A stretch of 64,000 nucleotides of DNA from Pseudomonas sp. PB120. Lineage in GTDB: Bacteria; Pseudomonadota; Gammaproteobacteria; Pseudomonadales; Pseudomonadaceae. Where the stretch lies: the NCBI RefSeq assembly GCF_009761815.1, contig NZ_RWIN01000113.1, positions 1-64,000 on the forward strand, in the 5' to 3' direction. The position numbers were made by a program, and so were the translations under genes. Below, one piece after another: positions 1-9,041 of this stretch (within the stretch, counting starts at the first letter, position 1; every line of letters begins with the position of its first letter). The notes below the pieces were generated by a model. That model did not search any database, was not told the DNA's origin, and worked only from the letters and a program-made list of their open reading frames with translations.

Positions 1-77
1 GAGCTTGCTCGCGATGGTGTGTCAGTCTGCACCGCGGTGTCTGACACTCCATCGCGAGCAAGCTCGCTCCTACAGGG
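1..77. repeat. REP inverted-repeat pair
   Basis: The arm at 1-17 (GAGCTTGCTCGCGATGG) is repeated as its reverse complement at 49-65, followed by the CTCCTACAG tail. This is the Pseudomonas REP type that recurs through the window. The right copy ends against the stop codon of the minus-strand hydrolase at 78. Confidence 0.9.
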
Positions 78-1358
78 TCATTGATCCTGACCGCTGGCAA
101 TCGCCGCCGACGCCGCCAGCATCGCCCGCAACAACACCGCGCACCCGGCCGCGAGGTCATCCGGTGCGGCGTTTTCGATTTCGTTGTGGCTGATGCCACC
201 TTCACACGGCACAAAAATCATCCCGGCCGGACCCAGTTCGGCGAGGAAGATTGCGTCATGCCCTGCCCCGCTGACGATGTCCATGTGCGACATGCCCAAC
301 CCTTGGGCGGCGCCGCGTACCGCTTCGACGCAGCCCTTGTCGAAATACAGCGGCGGGAAATCAGCCGTGGGGGTGAGCTCGTAGGTCAGGCCGTGTTCCT
401 CGCAGGTGGCTTCGATGACTTCGCGGACCTCGGCAATCATCGAGTCCAGTCGCGCCGGTTCCAGATGCCGGAAATCGAGGGTCATGCGCACTTCGCCGGG
501 GATGACATTGCGCGAGCCCGGATAGGCTTGCAGGCAGCCGACGGTGCCGCAGGCATGGGGTTGATGGCCGAGGGCGGCGCGATTGACCGCGCCGACAATT
601 ACGGCCGCGCCGACCAGCGCGTCCTTGCGCAGGTGCATCGGGGTCGGGCCGGCGTGGGCTTCGACGCCGCGCAGTTTGAGGTCGAACCATTTCTGGCCGA
701 GGGCGCCCATCACCACGCCGATGGTTTTGTGTTCGTCTTCAAGGATCGGGCCCTGTTCGATGTGCGCCTCGAAATAGGCGCCGACCGCATGGCCGCTGAC
801 CTTGCGCGGGCCGGCGTAGCCAATCGCGTTCAGCGCTTCGCCAACTGTGACGCCATCGGCGTCGACTTTGGCCAGGGTTTCTTCAAGGGTGAATTTCTCC
901 GCAAACACGCCGGAACCCATCATGCACGGGGCGAAGCGCGAGCCTTCTTCGTTGGTCCAGACCACGACTTCCAGCGGTGCTTCGGTTTCCACGCCGAGGT
1001 CGTTCAGGGTGCGCAGCACTTCGACGCCGGCCAGCACGCCGAAGCAGCCGTCGAATTTGCCGCCGGTGGGTTGGGTGTCAATGTGGCTGCCGGTCATCAC
1101 CGGCGGCAGGTTCGGGTTGCGGCCCGGGCGGCGGGCAAAGATGTTGCCGACGGCGTCGATGCTGACAGTGCAACCGGCGGCCTCGCACCACTGGACGAAA
1201 ATGTCCCGGGCCTGGCGGTCGAGGTCGGTCAGGGCCAGGCGGCAAACGCCGCCCTTGACCGTGGCGCCGAGCTGGGCGAGTTCCATGAGCGACTGCCACA
1301 AACGGTCGCGGTTGATGTGCTGATGGGTGGACTGCAGAACGTCTACGGCAGCGTTCAT
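78..1358 (-). CDS. Zn-dependent hydrolase, N-carbamoyl-beta-alanine amidohydrolase (beta-ureidopropionase)
   Basis: This 426-residue protein belongs to the M20 peptidase/carbamoylase family (allantoate amidohydrolase, L-carbamoylase, beta-ureidopropionase). Visible metal-site motifs are GSHIDTQPTGGKFDG, TNEEGSRF, AHIEQGP and the C-terminal GAGHDA. It sits beside dihydropyrimidinase and dihydropyrimidine dehydrogenase genes, so its likely job is the last reductive pyrimidine step, hydrolysing N-carbamoyl-beta-alanine to beta-alanine, CO2 and ammonia. The ATG at 1358 is preceded by GAGGAG at good spacing. It lies downstream of the NCS1 permease on the same strand, with a REP between. An allantoate or hydantoin-carbamoyl substrate cannot be excluded from sequence alone. 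Confidence 0.9.
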   Translation of the reverse strand: MNAAVDVLQSTHQHINRDRLWQSLMELAQLGATVKGGVCRLALTDLDRQARDIFVQWCEAAGCTVSIDAVGNIFARRPGRNPNLPPVMTGSHIDTQPTGGKFDGCFGVLAGVEVLRTLNDLGVETEAPLEVVVWTNEEGSRFAPCMMGSGVFAEKFTLEETLAKVDADGVTVGEALNAIGYAGPRKVSGHAVGAYFEAHIEQGPILEDEHKTIGVVMGALGQKWFDLKLRGVEAHAGPTPMHLRKDALVGAAVIVGAVNRAALGHQPHACGTVGCLQAYPGSRNVIPGEVRMTLDFRHLEPARLDSMIAEVREVIEATCEEHGLTYELTPTADFPPLYFDKGCVEAVRGAAQGLGMSHMDIVSGAGHDAIFLAELGPAGMIFVPCEGGISHNEIENAAPDDLAAGCAVLLRAMLAASAAIASGQDQ

Positions 1359-1413
1359 GGTGATCTCCTCAGGCAGTTGTTATAGGTTTCTTCAGGCGTA
1401 TTTTTAGTGTTCT

Positions 1414-1497
1414 TGCGGCCGCCATCGCCAGCAGGCTAGTTCCCACAGGGAAATGCATTTCAAAATGTGGGAGCTAGCCTGCTAGCGATGACGGCCC
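1414..1497. repeat. REP inverted-repeat pair
   Basis: Two diverged REP arms with core CATCGCCAGCAGGCTAG and its complement CTAGCCTGCTAGCGATG flank a short spacer. They separate the permease from the downstream hydrolase on the minus strand. Confidence 0.85.
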
Positions 1498-1501
1498 TCA
1501 C

Positions 1502-2986
1502 TTACACCGGCAATTTCAAGGCAGACTGGCTTGGCCGCATCACGCACAACCCGTAATAAATCACCCCACCCAGCGCCGAGCCAGTGAACCAGCCATAGCT
1601 GTAGAACCAGCTGAACGCATCGCTGCCCAGCGACAACAACGTCAGCACCACCGGCACACCAAAAGCAATAAACCCGAACCAGTTCCACGCCGGATACACG
1701 TCATCGCGGTACAGCCCGGCCAGGTCCAGCTGTTGTTTCTTGATCAGGAAATAGTCCACCACCATGATCCCGGCGATGGGCCCGAGCAGGCTGGAGTAGC
1801 CCAGCAGCCAGTTGGAATACACGGTTTCCAGGCTCACGTCGGACACAATCAGGCCAAGCTTTTTCAGCAACTCATGGCCCATCAGCAGTAGCCCCACCAA
1901 ACCGGTGAGCAAAACCGCTTTGGTTCGGTTGATCACCTTCGGCGCGATGTTCTGAAAGTCGTTGGTCGGCGAGACGATGTTCGCCGCCGTGTTGGTGGAC
2001 AGCGTGGCGATGATGATCAGCGCCATGGCCACGGCGACCCACACGGGGCTCTGGATATGACCGATCAGGGTGACAGGGTCCGAGACCGTAACACCGACCA
2101 GTTTGACGGATGCGGCGGTCATCACCACACCGAGTGAAGCGAACAGGAACATGGTCAACGGCAGGCCGAAAATCTGCCCGAGGATCTGGTCCTTCTGGCT
2201 TTTGGCGTAGCGGCTGAAGTCGGGAATGTTCAGGGACAACGTGGCCCAGAAGCCGACCATCGCCGTCAACCCGGCCGCGAAGTAACTGACCACGCTGGCA
2301 CCTTCCGGACGCTTGGCCGGAATCGCCAGCAGTTCGGTCATCGACACGTTCGGCATCGCCCACACCAGCAATCCCAGGCCCACCAGGACCAGCAACGGTG
2401 CCGAGAGTGTTTCCAGCCATTTGATCGACTCGGCGCCGCGCAGTACCACCCATAAATTCAGTGCCCAGAAGATCATGAAGCCGATCACTTCACCGGTGCC
2501 GCCAAGGGATTTCCAGCCTTCGAAAATCGACCCCAGAAACAGGTGAATGGCCAGGCCACCAAACATCGTCTGGATACCGAACCAGCCGCACGCCACCAAT
2601 GCCCGAATCAGGCACGGCACGTTGGACCCGAGAATGCCGAAGGATGAGCGCAACAGCACCGGGAATGGAATGCCGTACTTGGTGCCCGCGAAGGCGTTCA
2701 ACGTCAGCGGGATCAGCACAATGAGGTTGGCAAACAAAATGGCCAGTAACGCCTCGCCCACGGTCAAACCGAAATACGCCGTCAGCACACCGCCGAGGGT
2801 GTAGGTCGGCACGCAGATCGACATGCCGATCCACAGCGCGGTGATGTGCCATTTGTTCCAGGTTCGTTCGTGCACCTTGGTCGGTGCCATGTCGTGGTTG
2901 TAACGGGGACTGTCGAGGACGTCGGTGCCGGCTTCGAGCTCAAACAAGCCGTCGCGCTCGGTCACTTGCGATCTGATCTGTTGCAT
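1502..2986 (-). CDS. NCS1 family nucleobase/hydantoin:cation symporter
   Basis: The 494-residue polytopic membrane protein has the NCS1 (Mhp1/PucI/CodB) pattern. GWFGIQ places Trp135 and Gln139 four residues apart, the spacing of the substrate-stacking Trp and Gln in Mhp1, and a GFWATLSLNIPDFSRYAKS segment matches the second half of the ligand site. In this gene set it most likely imports uracil, thymine, dihydropyrimidine or hydantoin. The start ATG at 2986 has GGAG upstream. It is transcribed away from the dihydropyrimidinase gene, and the 551-bp space between them holds a candidate operator. Confidence 0.9.
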   Translation of the reverse strand: MQQIRSQVTERDGLFELEAGTDVLDSPRYNHDMAPTKVHERTWNKWHITALWIGMSICVPTYTLGGVLTAYFGLTVGEALLAILFANLIVLIPLTLNAFAGTKYGIPFPVLLRSSFGILGSNVPCLIRALVACGWFGIQTMFGGLAIHLFLGSIFEGWKSLGGTGEVIGFMIFWALNLWVVLRGAESIKWLETLSAPLLVLVGLGLLVWAMPNVSMTELLAIPAKRPEGASVVSYFAAGLTAMVGFWATLSLNIPDFSRYAKSQKDQILGQIFGLPLTMFLFASLGVVMTAASVKLVGVTVSDPVTLIGHIQSPVWVAVAMALIIIATLSTNTAANIVSPTNDFQNIAPKVINRTKAVLLTGLVGLLLMGHELLKKLGLIVSDVSLETVYSNWLLGYSSLLGPIAGIMVVDYFLIKKQQLDLAGLYRDDVYPAWNWFGFIAFGVPVVLTLLSLGSDAFSWFYSYGWFTGSALGGVIYYGLCVMRPSQSALKLPV

Positions 2987-3537
2987 GGCCGCTCCACTGT
3001 TCTTTGAATTATTTTTTGCTCATCAGGGGCAGTCGGCATCAATAAACGTGCCGGGCTCCCCGATTGCGCATCGGGCAGTTCCATAAAACTTTGCAAGCAA
3101 CTGATGTTTATCAGTTTTATTTGTTTATCCAGCGAGTCCGCGGTGACGTGCCTGTTCACTCAGGCTAAAGGCCAGGCAAGTTGTCCGAAAGGTCAGGACT
3201 CAATCTGGTGCAACCCCTCTTTTTTCAACGTTGCGCATCAACCATAGACCCTCCTCAAGCGGCTGATTTCACATAGGAAATCTCGTCTATTTTTAGAACC
3301 TGTCAAGTGCGTCAAAATGGTGAGCGGTCGAACCATTTTGGTGATTTATGTATTTAATCGTTATTTATCAATACGTTATTACAGCTATAAGCTTATAAAA
3401 AATAATCTTGAACAATCCTTAAACTCAGACTAGCTTCTATTCCTGACAGCGCTGACAGGAATATGTCTGTTGACGTTGGCTTCATATAAAACAGTTAGAA
3501 CCGGCACAAGTCGGTCATTGCCTGCGAGGAACTCGGA
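2987..3537. other. 551-bp divergent intergenic region, permease/dihydropyrimidinase
   Basis: No convincing gene is present. The right half is strongly A+T-rich and holds two dyads: CAAAATGGT/ACCATTTTG at 3313-3340 and the perfect palindrome TATAAGCTTATA at 3386-3397. Promoters for both divergent transcripts are expected here. Confidence 0.7.
3313..3340. promoter_or_regulatory. Candidate operator, 9-bp inverted repeat
   Basis: CAAAATGGT at 3313-3321 is exactly inverted as ACCATTTTG at 3332-3340 with a 10-bp spacer, between the divergent pyrimidine genes. The TetR gene at 7916 is the natural candidate to bind it. This is an inference from symmetry and position. Confidence 0.5.
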
Positions 3538-4977
3538 ATGTCTCTGTTGATCCGTGGCGCCACCGTTATTACCCATGATGAAAGTTATCGCGCCGACGTC
3601 TATTGCGCCGACGGCGTGATAAAAGCCATCGGTGAACATCTTGATGTTCCGGCAGGTGCCGAAGTGCTCGACGGCAGCGGCCAATACCTGATGCCCGGCG
3701 GCATCGACCCTCACACCCATATGCAGCTGCCCTTCATGGGCACGGTCGCCAGTGAAGATTTTTTCAGTGGCACCGCTGCCGGTCTCGCCGGTGGCACCAC
3801 TTCAATCATTGATTTCGTGATTCCCAATCCGCAGCAATCACTGATGGAAGCGTTTCATCAGTGGCGCGGCTGGGCTGAGAAGTCGGCGTCAGATTACGGC
3901 TTCCACGTGGCGATCACTTGGTGGAGCGAGCAGGTTCGCGAGGAAATGGCCGAGCTGGTCAGCCACCACGGGGTCAACAGCTTCAAGCATTTCATGGCTT
4001 ACAAGAACGCGATCATGGCCGCCGACGACACCCTCGTGGCCAGTTTCGAGCGCTGCCTGGAGCTCGGCGCGGTGCCGACCGTGCACGCGGAAAACGGCGA
4101 GCTGGTTTATCACCTGCAACGCAAGTTGATGGCCCAGGGCATCACCGGGCCTGAAGCGCATCCGCTGTCGCGGCCTTCGCAAGTGGAAGGCGAAGCGGCC
4201 AGTCGGGCCATCCGCATCGCCGAAACCCTGGGCACACCGCTGTACCTGGTGCACGTTTCGACCAAGGAAGCCCTCGACGAAATCACTTACGCGCGCAGCA
4301 AAGGCCAACAGGTTTACGGCGAAGTATTGGCCGGGCATCTGCTGCTGGACGACAGCGTCTACCGGCACCCGGACTGGCAGACCGCCGCCGGTTACGTGAT
4401 GAGCCCGCCCTTCCGTCCCCGCGGCCATCAGGAAGCGCTTTGGCATGGCCTGCAATCCGGCAACCTGCACACCACGGCCACCGACCACTGCTGTTTCTGC
4501 GCCGAGCAAAAAGCCGCGGGGCGTGACGATTTCAGCAAGATCCCCAACGGCACGGCCGGTATCGAAGACCGCATGGCGGTGCTGTGGGATGAAGGCGTGA
4601 ACACCGGGCGTTTTTCGATGCAGCAATTCGTCGCGCTCACCTCCACCAACACCGCGAAGATCTTCAACCTCTACCCACGCAAGGGCGCGATTCGCGTCGG
4701 TGCCGATGCGGACCTGGTGCTGTGGGACCCCGAGGGCACACGCACGATTTCAGCGAAGACCCATCACCAGCAAGTCGACTTCAACATCTTCGAAGGCAAG
4801 ATTGTGCGCGGTGTGCCGAGTCATACCATCAGCCAGGGCCGCGTGGTGTGGGCCGATGGCGATCTGCGCGCCGAGCGTGGTGCCGGGCGGTATGTCGAGC
4901 GGTCGGCGTATCCGGCGGTGTTTGATTTGCTGAGCAAGCGGGCGGAGTTGAATCAGCCTGTTGCAGTGAAACGCTGA
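3538..4977 (+). CDS. hydA: Dihydropyrimidinase (D-hydantoinase family)
   Basis: This 479-residue cyclic amidohydrolase has usual length for dihydropyrimidinase. His59 and His61 (DPHTH) form the first metal motif, and Lys150 in FKHFMAYKN is at the position of the carboxylated bridging lysine of bacterial hydantoinases. The protein should be a cytoplasmic di-zinc enzyme that opens dihydrouracil and dihydrothymine to N-carbamoyl-beta-amino acids, feeding the hydrolase at 78-1358. A GAGGA-type ribosome site precedes the ATG. It heads the rightward set with preT and preA, separated from preT by a REP. Confidence 0.95.
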   Translation: MSLLIRGATVITHDESYRADVYCADGVIKAIGEHLDVPAGAEVLDGSGQYLMPGGIDPHTHMQLPFMGTVASEDFFSGTAAGLAGGTTSIIDFVIPNPQQSLMEAFHQWRGWAEKSASDYGFHVAITWWSEQVREEMAELVSHHGVNSFKHFMAYKNAIMAADDTLVASFERCLELGAVPTVHAENGELVYHLQRKLMAQGITGPEAHPLSRPSQVEGEAASRAIRIAETLGTPLYLVHVSTKEALDEITYARSKGQQVYGEVLAGHLLLDDSVYRHPDWQTAAGYVMSPPFRPRGHQEALWHGLQSGNLHTTATDHCCFCAEQKAAGRDDFSKIPNGTAGIEDRMAVLWDEGVNTGRFSMQQFVALTSTNTAKIFNLYPRKGAIRVGADADLVLWDPEGTRTISAKTHHQQVDFNIFEGKIVRGVPSHTISQGRVVWADGDLRAERGAGRYVERSAYPAVFDLLSKRAELNQPVAVKR

Positions 4978-5075
4978 AAGCGGCCTTCGGCCTATCGCGA
5001 GCAGGCTCGCTCCCACAGGTTGCATAGATCCTTGTAGGAGCAAGGCTTGCCCGCGAAGAGGCCGGCCCAGACAAC
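4978..5075. repeat. REP pair between dihydropyrimidinase and preT
   Basis: A REP arm (TATCGCGAGCAGGCTCGCTCCC) is followed by a diverged opposite copy (TGTAGGAGCAAGGCTTGCCCGCGA). It overlaps the upstream part of the longest preT reading frame, which argues for the later GTG start. Confidence 0.75.
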
Positions 5076-5130
5076 AAAAAAACCAATGCCCACCAGAGGC
5101 AGTTACCTCAATAACCGTGAGGCCAACACC

Positions 5131-6498
5131 GTGATCAAGACCCTGAACCACCTCCCGCATCCCTACGAGAATGCGGCCGCCCTCGCCGGCCATTTCACCG
5201 ACCTGGCGCCCCCGCTCAACGACCGCCAGGCGCACCTCGAAGCGTCGCGCTGCCTGTACTGCTACGACGCGCCGTGCGTGAATGCCTGCCCGAGCGAGAT
5301 CGACATTCCGTCGTTCATCCGCAACATCCATCAGGAAAACGTCCAGGGCGCCGCGCAGAAAATCCTCTCGGCGAACATCCTCGGCGGCAGTTGCGCCCGG
5401 GTCTGTCCGACGGAAATCCTGTGCCAGCAAGCCTGCGTGCGCAACAACGATCATGAGTGCGCGCCGGTGCTGATCGGCCTGCTGCAACGCTACGCCGTGG
5501 ACAACGCGCATTTCAGCGAACACCCGTTCCAGCGCGCCGCTTCCACCGGCAAGCGTATCGCCGTGGTCGGTGCGGGTCCCGCCGGGTTGTCCTGCGCCCA
5601 TCGCAGCGCCATGCACGGTCATGACGTGGTGATTTTCGAGGCACGGGAAAAGGCCGGAGGTCTCAACGAATACGGAATTGCCAAATACAAACTGGTGGAT
5701 GACTACGCGCAGAAGGAGCTGGATTTCCTGCTGCAAATCGGCGGCATCGACATCCGTCACGGGCAGAAACTGGGTGAGAACCTGACCCTGAGTGAACTGC
5801 ATCAGCAGTTCGATGCCGTGTTCCTCGGCATCGGTCTCAACGCCAGCAAGCAATTGGGTTTGGCGCATGAGGACGCCCCCGGCCTGCTCGCCGCCACCGA
5901 CTACATCCGCGAACTGCGCCAGGCCGATGACCTGACGCAACTGCCGCTGGCCGACCATTGCATCGTCCTCGGCGCCGGCAACACCGCGATCGACATGGCC
6001 GTGCAAATGGCGCGCCTCGGCGCTCGCGATGTCAATCTGGTGTACCGCCGGGGTGTCGAGGACATGGGCGCTACCGGTCACGAACAGGACATCGCCAAGG
6101 CCAATCAAGTACGCCTGCTGACGTGGGCACAACCCGAAAAAGTGTTGCTGGACGATCAGGGCCAGGTTCGCGGCATGCGTTTTGCGCGGACGAGAATGAT
6201 CGAAGGTCGCCTGCACACCACTGGTGAAACGTTTGAGTTGGCTGCGGATGCCATCTTCAAGGCCATCGGCCAGGCCTTCGACAGCAGCGCCCTCGCCGAC
6301 CCGCTGGCCCGGGAATTGAAGCGCCAGGGCGAGCGCATCCAGGTCGACGAACACCTGCGCACCAGCATTCCCGGCGTGTATGCCGGGGGCGATTGCACCA
6401 GCCTCGATCAGGACCTCACCGTGCAAGCGGTGCAGCATGGCAAACGCGCCGCCGAAGCCATCAACGCTCAACTCATGCTCAACGTGGAGGCTGCGTAA
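5131..6498 (+). CDS. preT: NAD(P)-dependent dihydropyrimidine dehydrogenase subunit PreT
   Basis: The 455-residue product resembles the N-terminal half of dihydropyrimidine dehydrogenase and the GltD small subunit. Two cysteine clusters, C41/C44/C49/C53 and C88/C92/C98/C102, should hold 4Fe-4S centres, and VVGAGPAGLS near residue 146 is the FAD nucleotide-binding loop. A second GAGNTAIDMA motif binds NAD(P)H. I chose the GTG at 5131 because TGAGG lies eight bases upstream and family homology starts there; the frame is open to an ATG at 5047 but that part is REP-derived. Its stop codon abuts the preA ATG, so the two are cotranscribed and form one complex. Confidence 0.92.
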   Translation: MIKTLNHLPHPYENAAALAGHFTDLAPPLNDRQAHLEASRCLYCYDAPCVNACPSEIDIPSFIRNIHQENVQGAAQKILSANILGGSCARVCPTEILCQQACVRNNDHECAPVLIGLLQRYAVDNAHFSEHPFQRAASTGKRIAVVGAGPAGLSCAHRSAMHGHDVVIFEAREKAGGLNEYGIAKYKLVDDYAQKELDFLLQIGGIDIRHGQKLGENLTLSELHQQFDAVFLGIGLNASKQLGLAHEDAPGLLAATDYIRELRQADDLTQLPLADHCIVLGAGNTAIDMAVQMARLGARDVNLVYRRGVEDMGATGHEQDIAKANQVRLLTWAQPEKVLLDDQGQVRGMRFARTRMIEGRLHTTGETFELAADAIFKAIGQAFDSSALADPLARELKRQGERIQVDEHLRTSIPGVYAGGDCTSLDQDLTVQAVQHGKRAAEAINAQLMLNVEAA

Positions 6499-7773
6499 AT
6501 GGCCGATCTCTCGATTGTCTTTGCCGGCATCAAAGCCCCCAATCCGTTCTGGCTGGCCTCCGCGCCGCCCACCGACAAGGCCTACAACGTAGTCCGCGCC
6601 TTCGAGGCCGGTTGGGGTGGCGTGGTCTGGAAAACCCTGGGTGAAGACCCGGCGGCGGTTAACGTGTCGTCGCGTTACTCGGCGCACTTCGGCGCCAACC
6701 GTGAAGTGCTGGGTTTCAATAACATCGAACTGATCACTGACCGCTCGCTGGAGATCAACCTGCGGGAAATCACCCAGGTCAAAAAAGACTGGCCCGACCG
6801 CGCGCTGATCGTGTCGTTGATGGTGCCGTGTGTCGAAGAGTCGTGGAAATACATCTTGCCGCTGGTGGAAGCCACCGGTGCCGACGGCATCGAGCTGAAC
6901 TTCGGCTGCCCCCATGGCATGCCGGAACGCGGCATGGGTGCGGCGGTTGGTCAGGTGCCGGAGTATGTCGAGCAGGTCACTCGCTGGTGCAAGACCTATT
7001 GCAAACTGCCGGTGATCGTCAAGCTCACGCCGAACATCACCGACATTCGCGTCGCCGCCCGCGCGGCCCACCGTGGCGGGGCCGATGCCGTTTCGCTGAT
7101 CAACACCATCAATTCGATTACCAGCGTCAACCTGGAACGCATGGTCGCCAACCCGATGGTCGGCAGCCAAAGTACCCACGGCGGTTATTGCGGTTCGGCG
7201 GTGAAGCCGATTGCGCTGAACATGGTCGCTGAAATCGCCCGTGACCCACAGACCCAGGGCCTGCCGATCTCTGGCATTGGCGGCATAGGCAGCTGGCGCG
7301 ACGCCGCCGAGTTCATCGCGTTGGGGAGCGGCTCGGTGCAGGTGTGCACGGCGGCGATGCTGCACGGCTTTCGGATTGTCGAGGAAATGAAGGACGGCTT
7401 GTCACGCTGGATGGACAGTCAGGGCTACCGCAGCGTGTCGGATTTTTCCGGGCGGGCGGTGGGCAACACGACTGACTGGAAGTACCTGGACATCAACTAC
7501 CAGGTCATCGCGAAGATAGATCAGGAGGCGTGCATTGGTTGCGGTCGCTGCCATATCGCTTGTGAGGATACGTCGCACCAGGCGGTGGCCAGCCTGAAAC
7601 AGGCGGACGGGACGCACACGTATGAAGTGATCGAGGATGAATGCGTGGGCTGCAACCTGTGCCAGATCACGTGCCCGGTGCAGGATTGCATCGAGATGGT
7701 GCCGATGGAGAACGGCAAGCCGTTTCTGGACTGGAATCATGATCCGCGCAATCCCTATCATGTAGCCGTCTGA
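6499..7773 (+). CDS. preA: NAD-dependent dihydropyrimidine dehydrogenase subunit PreA
   Basis: This 424-residue protein has an N-terminal FMN TIM-barrel of the dihydroorotate dehydrogenase type, followed by a ferredoxin domain with C345/C348/C351/C355 and C382/C385/C388/C392. With PreT it reduces uracil and thymine to the 5,6-dihydro compounds, the first step of the reductive pathway. The start codon directly follows the preT stop (TAAATG), indicating translational coupling. FGCPHGM marks the active-site/substrate loop region of the family. Confidence 0.95.
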   Translation: MADLSIVFAGIKAPNPFWLASAPPTDKAYNVVRAFEAGWGGVVWKTLGEDPAAVNVSSRYSAHFGANREVLGFNNIELITDRSLEINLREITQVKKDWPDRALIVSLMVPCVEESWKYILPLVEATGADGIELNFGCPHGMPERGMGAAVGQVPEYVEQVTRWCKTYCKLPVIVKLTPNITDIRVAARAAHRGGADAVSLINTINSITSVNLERMVANPMVGSQSTHGGYCGSAVKPIALNMVAEIARDPQTQGLPISGIGGIGSWRDAAEFIALGSGSVQVCTAAMLHGFRIVEEMKDGLSRWMDSQGYRSVSDFSGRAVGNTTDWKYLDINYQVIAKIDQEACIGCGRCHIACEDTSHQAVASLKQADGTHTYEVIEDECVGCNLCQITCPVQDCIEMVPMENGKPFLDWNHDPRNPYHVAV

Positions 7774-7796
7774 AATCCGAGTTGGCTGAACTGATG

Positions 7797-7903
7797 CCAT
7801 CGCGAGCATGCTCGCTCCTACAGGGTTCTGTGGTGTACATAGCGTTTGTGTACAGCATAAAACCACTGTAGGAGCGAGCTTGCTCGCGATGAGGCCGTCA
7901 GCC
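7797..7903. repeat. REP inverted-repeat pair
   Basis: CATCGCGAGCATGCTCGCTCCTACAG and its opposite copy TGTAGGAGCGAGCTTGCTCGCGATG flank a spacer with a short GTGTACA repeat. The pair lies between the convergent preA and TetR genes. Confidence 0.9.
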
Positions 7904-7915
7904 GCACAGAACATC

Positions 7916-8536
7916 TCACGGCTCCAACCCGATCCCCCGCAAAATCACACTCGTCACCGTCTGCACCGCCCGCTCGAACTGCATGTCCGACAGCGGCTGG
8001 TGATCATTCAGGATATTCACCTGGTGATCGAAGTCCGCGTAATGCTGGGTCGACGCCCAGATCATGTACAGCAGGCTTGAAGGCTCCACCGGCAGGATGC
8101 GTTTGTCGTCCACCCACTGGCGAATTTTCGCTTCTTTCATCTTGGCCCAGTCGTACAGGCTGACGTCCAGTTTCTCACCCAGGGTCGGCGCGCCGTGGAT
8201 GATCTCGTTGGCCCAGACTTTCGAGCCATGCGGCCGGCTGCGGGAGTGGTTCATCTTGGCGCGGATGTAGCTGCTGAGGACCACGCGCGGGTCGTCGAAC
8301 ATCTCGAAGCACAACGCGTCCTGTTTCCAGACCTCCAGCAGATCGAACAGCACCGCGCTGTACAGTTCGGTTTTGGTGCTGAAGTAGTAATGCAGGTTTG
8401 AACGCGGCAGTTGCACTTCAGCGGCGATGTCGGCCATGGCGGTGCCGCCGAACCCTTTTTCCGCGAACACCTTCTCGGCACCCAACAGGATTTTCTCGAC
8501 GTTACTGCGACGAATCTCGATCTTGTGATTGCCCAT
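7916..8536 (-). CDS. TetR family transcriptional regulator, RutR-like
   Basis: The 206-residue protein has an N-terminal TetR helix-turn-helix (ADIAAEVQLPRSNLHYYFS, about residues 37-56) and a C-terminal ligand domain resembling RutR-type regulators (YdcZ/RutR C-terminal region with the WASTQHYADF motif). RutR senses uracil/thymine in enterobacteria, and the neighbours here degrade pyrimidines, so control of the 78-7773 genes by a pyrimidine ligand is likely. GGGAG precedes the ATG at 8536. Ligand and operator are inferred. Confidence 0.85.
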   Translation of the reverse strand: MGNHKIEIRRSNVEKILLGAEKVFAEKGFGGTAMADIAAEVQLPRSNLHYYFSTKTELYSAVLFDLLEVWKQDALCFEMFDDPRVVLSSYIRAKMNHSRSRPHGSKVWANEIIHGAPTLGEKLDVSLYDWAKMKEAKIRQWVDDKRILPVEPSSLLYMIWASTQHYADFDHQVNILNDHQPLSDMQFERAVQTVTSVILRGIGLEP

Positions 8537-8675
8537 GAGGGCTCCCTGACAACAGCGTTGGCCAAGACTAGCATCCGCTCTACATCGCGGCGACAGGGGA
8601 AAACGAAACTTCGTACTCAGGCCTTCCCGACGCTAAACTGACCCTTTTCAGAACCTGCCTCAGAGGGATTCCACG

Positions 8676-9038
8676 ATGCTCAAGAAAACCCTGACCACCG
8701 TCGCACTGCTCGGCTCACTCTTCGCCGCCTCGTCGGTGTTTGCCCACGCGCATCTGCAAAGCCAGACACCGGCCGCCGACAGCACGGTCAGCGCGCCCAA
8801 TGAACTGCGCCTGGTGTTTTCCGAGGGTGTTGAAGCTGCTTTCAGCAAGGTCACGATCACCAAGGACGGCGCCGACGTGCCGGTGAAAGGCGTGACCACT
8901 GAAGGCAGCGACAAGAAAACCCTGGTCGTCACCCCGGCCGCACCGTTAGCCGCGGGCGCCTATAAAGTCGAGTGGCATGCGGTCTCGGTCGACACCCACA
9001 AAAGTGAAGGCGCCTACAGCTTCAAGGTCGGCCAGTAA
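8676..9038 (+). CDS. copC: Periplasmic copper-binding protein CopC
   Basis: The 120-residue protein has a signal peptide ending at VFA before His-Ala-His-Leu, so the mature N-terminal histidine can form the Cu(II) histidine brace known in CopC. The remainder is a single CopC/YobA beta-sandwich with EWHAVSVDTHK near the C-terminus supplying the second conserved histidine region. It lacks the Met-rich Cu(I) loop of the plasmid-borne CopC, suggesting a Cu(II)-only form. GAGGGA precedes the ATG. It is followed within four bases by copD, the usual import/homeostasis pair. Confidence 0.92.
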   Translation: MLKKTLTTVALLGSLFAASSVFAHAHLQSQTPAADSTVSAPNELRLVFSEGVEAAFSKVTITKDGADVPVKGVTTEGSDKKTLVVTPAAPLAAGAYKVEWHAVSVDTHKSEGAYSFKVGQ

Positions 9039-9041
9039 TTG

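Noticed and set aside
4750..7365. Minus-strand open frame of 871 codons across hydA, preT and preA
   Set aside because: It is antisense to three well-recognised genes in GC-rich DNA, is rich in His/Arg/Gln/Asp as such shadows are, and shows no family motif.
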